From Aquila chrysaetos chrysaetos (taxonomy: Eukaryota > Chordata > Aves > Accipitriformes > Accipitridae): a stretch of 64,000 nucleotides of DNA. The notes beneath the pieces are model-generated. The model was not told the DNA's origin. It ran no database searches and saw only the letters and a list, made by a program, of their open reading frames with translations. A program made the translations under genes and the position numbers. Shown one piece after another: positions 62,741 to 64,000 of this stretch; the stretch's first letter is position 1; each line of letters begins with the position of its first letter. Location of the stretch: contig NC_044014.1 of assembly GCF_900496995.4 (NCBI RefSeq), positions 8,837,001-8,901,000 on the forward strand. Direction: 5' to 3'.

Positions 62741-64000
62741 AAGTCTCTTCTTCCTTTTTGATATGATTAACTACAATCAGCCATCTAAACCTTCCTTGCT
62801 TACCTCTAGTCGGTGAAACCATTTCACTACAGGGCAAGTTCTGCTGAAGCCACCGTGGTGTGAATTTGTACTAAAGAAGTGAAAGACAGATACAGCTACA
62901 GATATGTAGGAAAGGGAAGGGTTGATGGGGAAAAGAGAGCACAAGCCTGAAGGAGTTATATACCTGGAAAAGTGCCCTCAGTGATGCTACCAGGGACAAG
63001 TCTGAAGCCTTGGACTTGCAGCTGTGGGTATCATGCTGGTATATCACTGTCAGAGGACAAGGATAAGGAAGGTTACCCTTTGATCACTGAAATCCAAGTA
63101 TAGTGCCTTACTGGGTTTGCCCTATGGCAAGACACTGGATATTTTAACTCCCTCTTACAGTCAGTTGCGTTCAAAGCAAGCTGAGGACACAGAGTACTTC
63201 ACAGAAGATACTCAGGACTGTGTATCATTGAATCCTGAATTATAAGTAATAAATATATATAAAAATAGTAGGAATTAAACACAGAATGGGTGAAAAGGGT
63301 AGATACATTGTCATTCTAAACTTTCCACGATTGTGTCACATTGAGTCACTCTCAACCCTAAATATAGTTTGCCATTGTAATTTTCTTTGTAATCCTTCCT
63401 TTACACCCTAGCATGTTTTGAGCACTTAAGACAACTTTATTGAAATGAAAGACTTAAAGTGACAAGAGGGGTCTTTTTCTGCTACCAGTCAGTTCATGCT
63501 TCTTGCTTAGCAATTTGGAAAATTCACTTAATATTAACATTTTTCAGATCTAAGAATTTTAGGAAGATTAGGTTTATAAAAAGGCATTCTTTTAAAAGTG
63601 ATTCATATACAAGTACTAGTTTAAAATGTCCCTCTTATGGATGGATTATTTTGTCTACCGTTTTTCCATATTAACTAGCCCTCAGTCATTTTCAAGCTCA
63701 TCTTCTCCAGTATGAAAAATATATACATTTTGGTGTGTGACTTACTTGCCAGGTCCAATAATATTTACAGAAACCTAGCTTCATCTCATTTAGTATTTTC
63801 CTTATCTTCATTTTTTATGGATTTAACTGATCCTTGGATTTTTGTTTGGATTTTTTTTCAAAAGCAATATTTTAAACAGCCTGTTTTCATTTTATGGACC
63901 TGCTAATTCTGTATGCCTAAACTTATCCCTTCTTGTTGTTTCCGCAGACCTTTACCTTTGCTATATTTTGTAAGGAAGAGCAGAAAAATCACCTTCTAAC
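62741..64000. other. Gene-free DNA at the window edge
   Basis: No supported exon, RNA gene or repeat. The two small ORFs near 63459-63906 are AT-rich chance frames. Confidence 0.5.

Noticed and set aside
62550..62837. A 95-codon minus-strand ORF
   Set aside because: It overlaps a MIR-like SINE and shows no protein features.
1..64000. tRNA, rRNA, snRNA genes, CRISPR arrays, bacterial operons
   Set aside because: None of their landmark sequences was seen on either strand, and the repeat content is that of a vertebrate nuclear genome.

Overview
The window looks like a gene-poor, AT-rich piece of a bird nuclear genome. The main evidence is the repeats. Chicken repeat 1 (CR1) LINEs are present at several ages, and the youngest end in the ATTCTATG-type tail known from avian CR1. 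There are also fossils of the MIR/CORE-SINE type shared among amniotes. I saw no operon-like gene packing, ribosome-binding sites, tRNA or rRNA genes, or CRISPR arrays. Species and chromosome cannot be fixed from the sequence alone.

Layout: 1-6.7 kb is unique AT-rich DNA with one ancient palindromic repeat (4876-5014) and a small CpG-rich island (2998-3142). An old, strongly decayed CR1 reverse-transcriptase fragment lies on the minus strand at about 6690-7690. From 7.7 to 14.4 kb I see no gene. A decayed non-CR1 LINE lies on the plus strand at about 14434-15830: RTE-like linker and reverse-transcriptase motifs can be read across several frameshifts. MIR-like fossils lie at about 15985-16160, 21995-22115, 23125-23240 and 62560-62740. 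Two minus-strand ORFs start directly after a good splice-acceptor sequence (21675-21799 and 41903-42172). They are the only places where I can argue, weakly, for exons of an ordinary gene. A 5'-truncated CR1 lies on the minus strand at 27749-28150. A perfect 59-bp tandem duplication sits at 38032-38155.

The richest segment is 56.9-61.3 kb, with three same-strand CR1 insertions of different age. The largest (about 56945-59962) carries almost the whole ORF2 (endonuclease, reverse transcriptase, C-terminal region) and the 3' tail. It has several frameshifts and stops, and the catalytic residues of both enzymes are changed, so it is dead.

No gene system acts together here. The window is best read as intergenic or intronic DNA with a layered record of retrotransposon insertions. 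I found no convincing new biological system. The least expected item is the RTE-like fossil at 14.4-15.8 kb. All family names come from reading motifs by eye, and no alignment was run.
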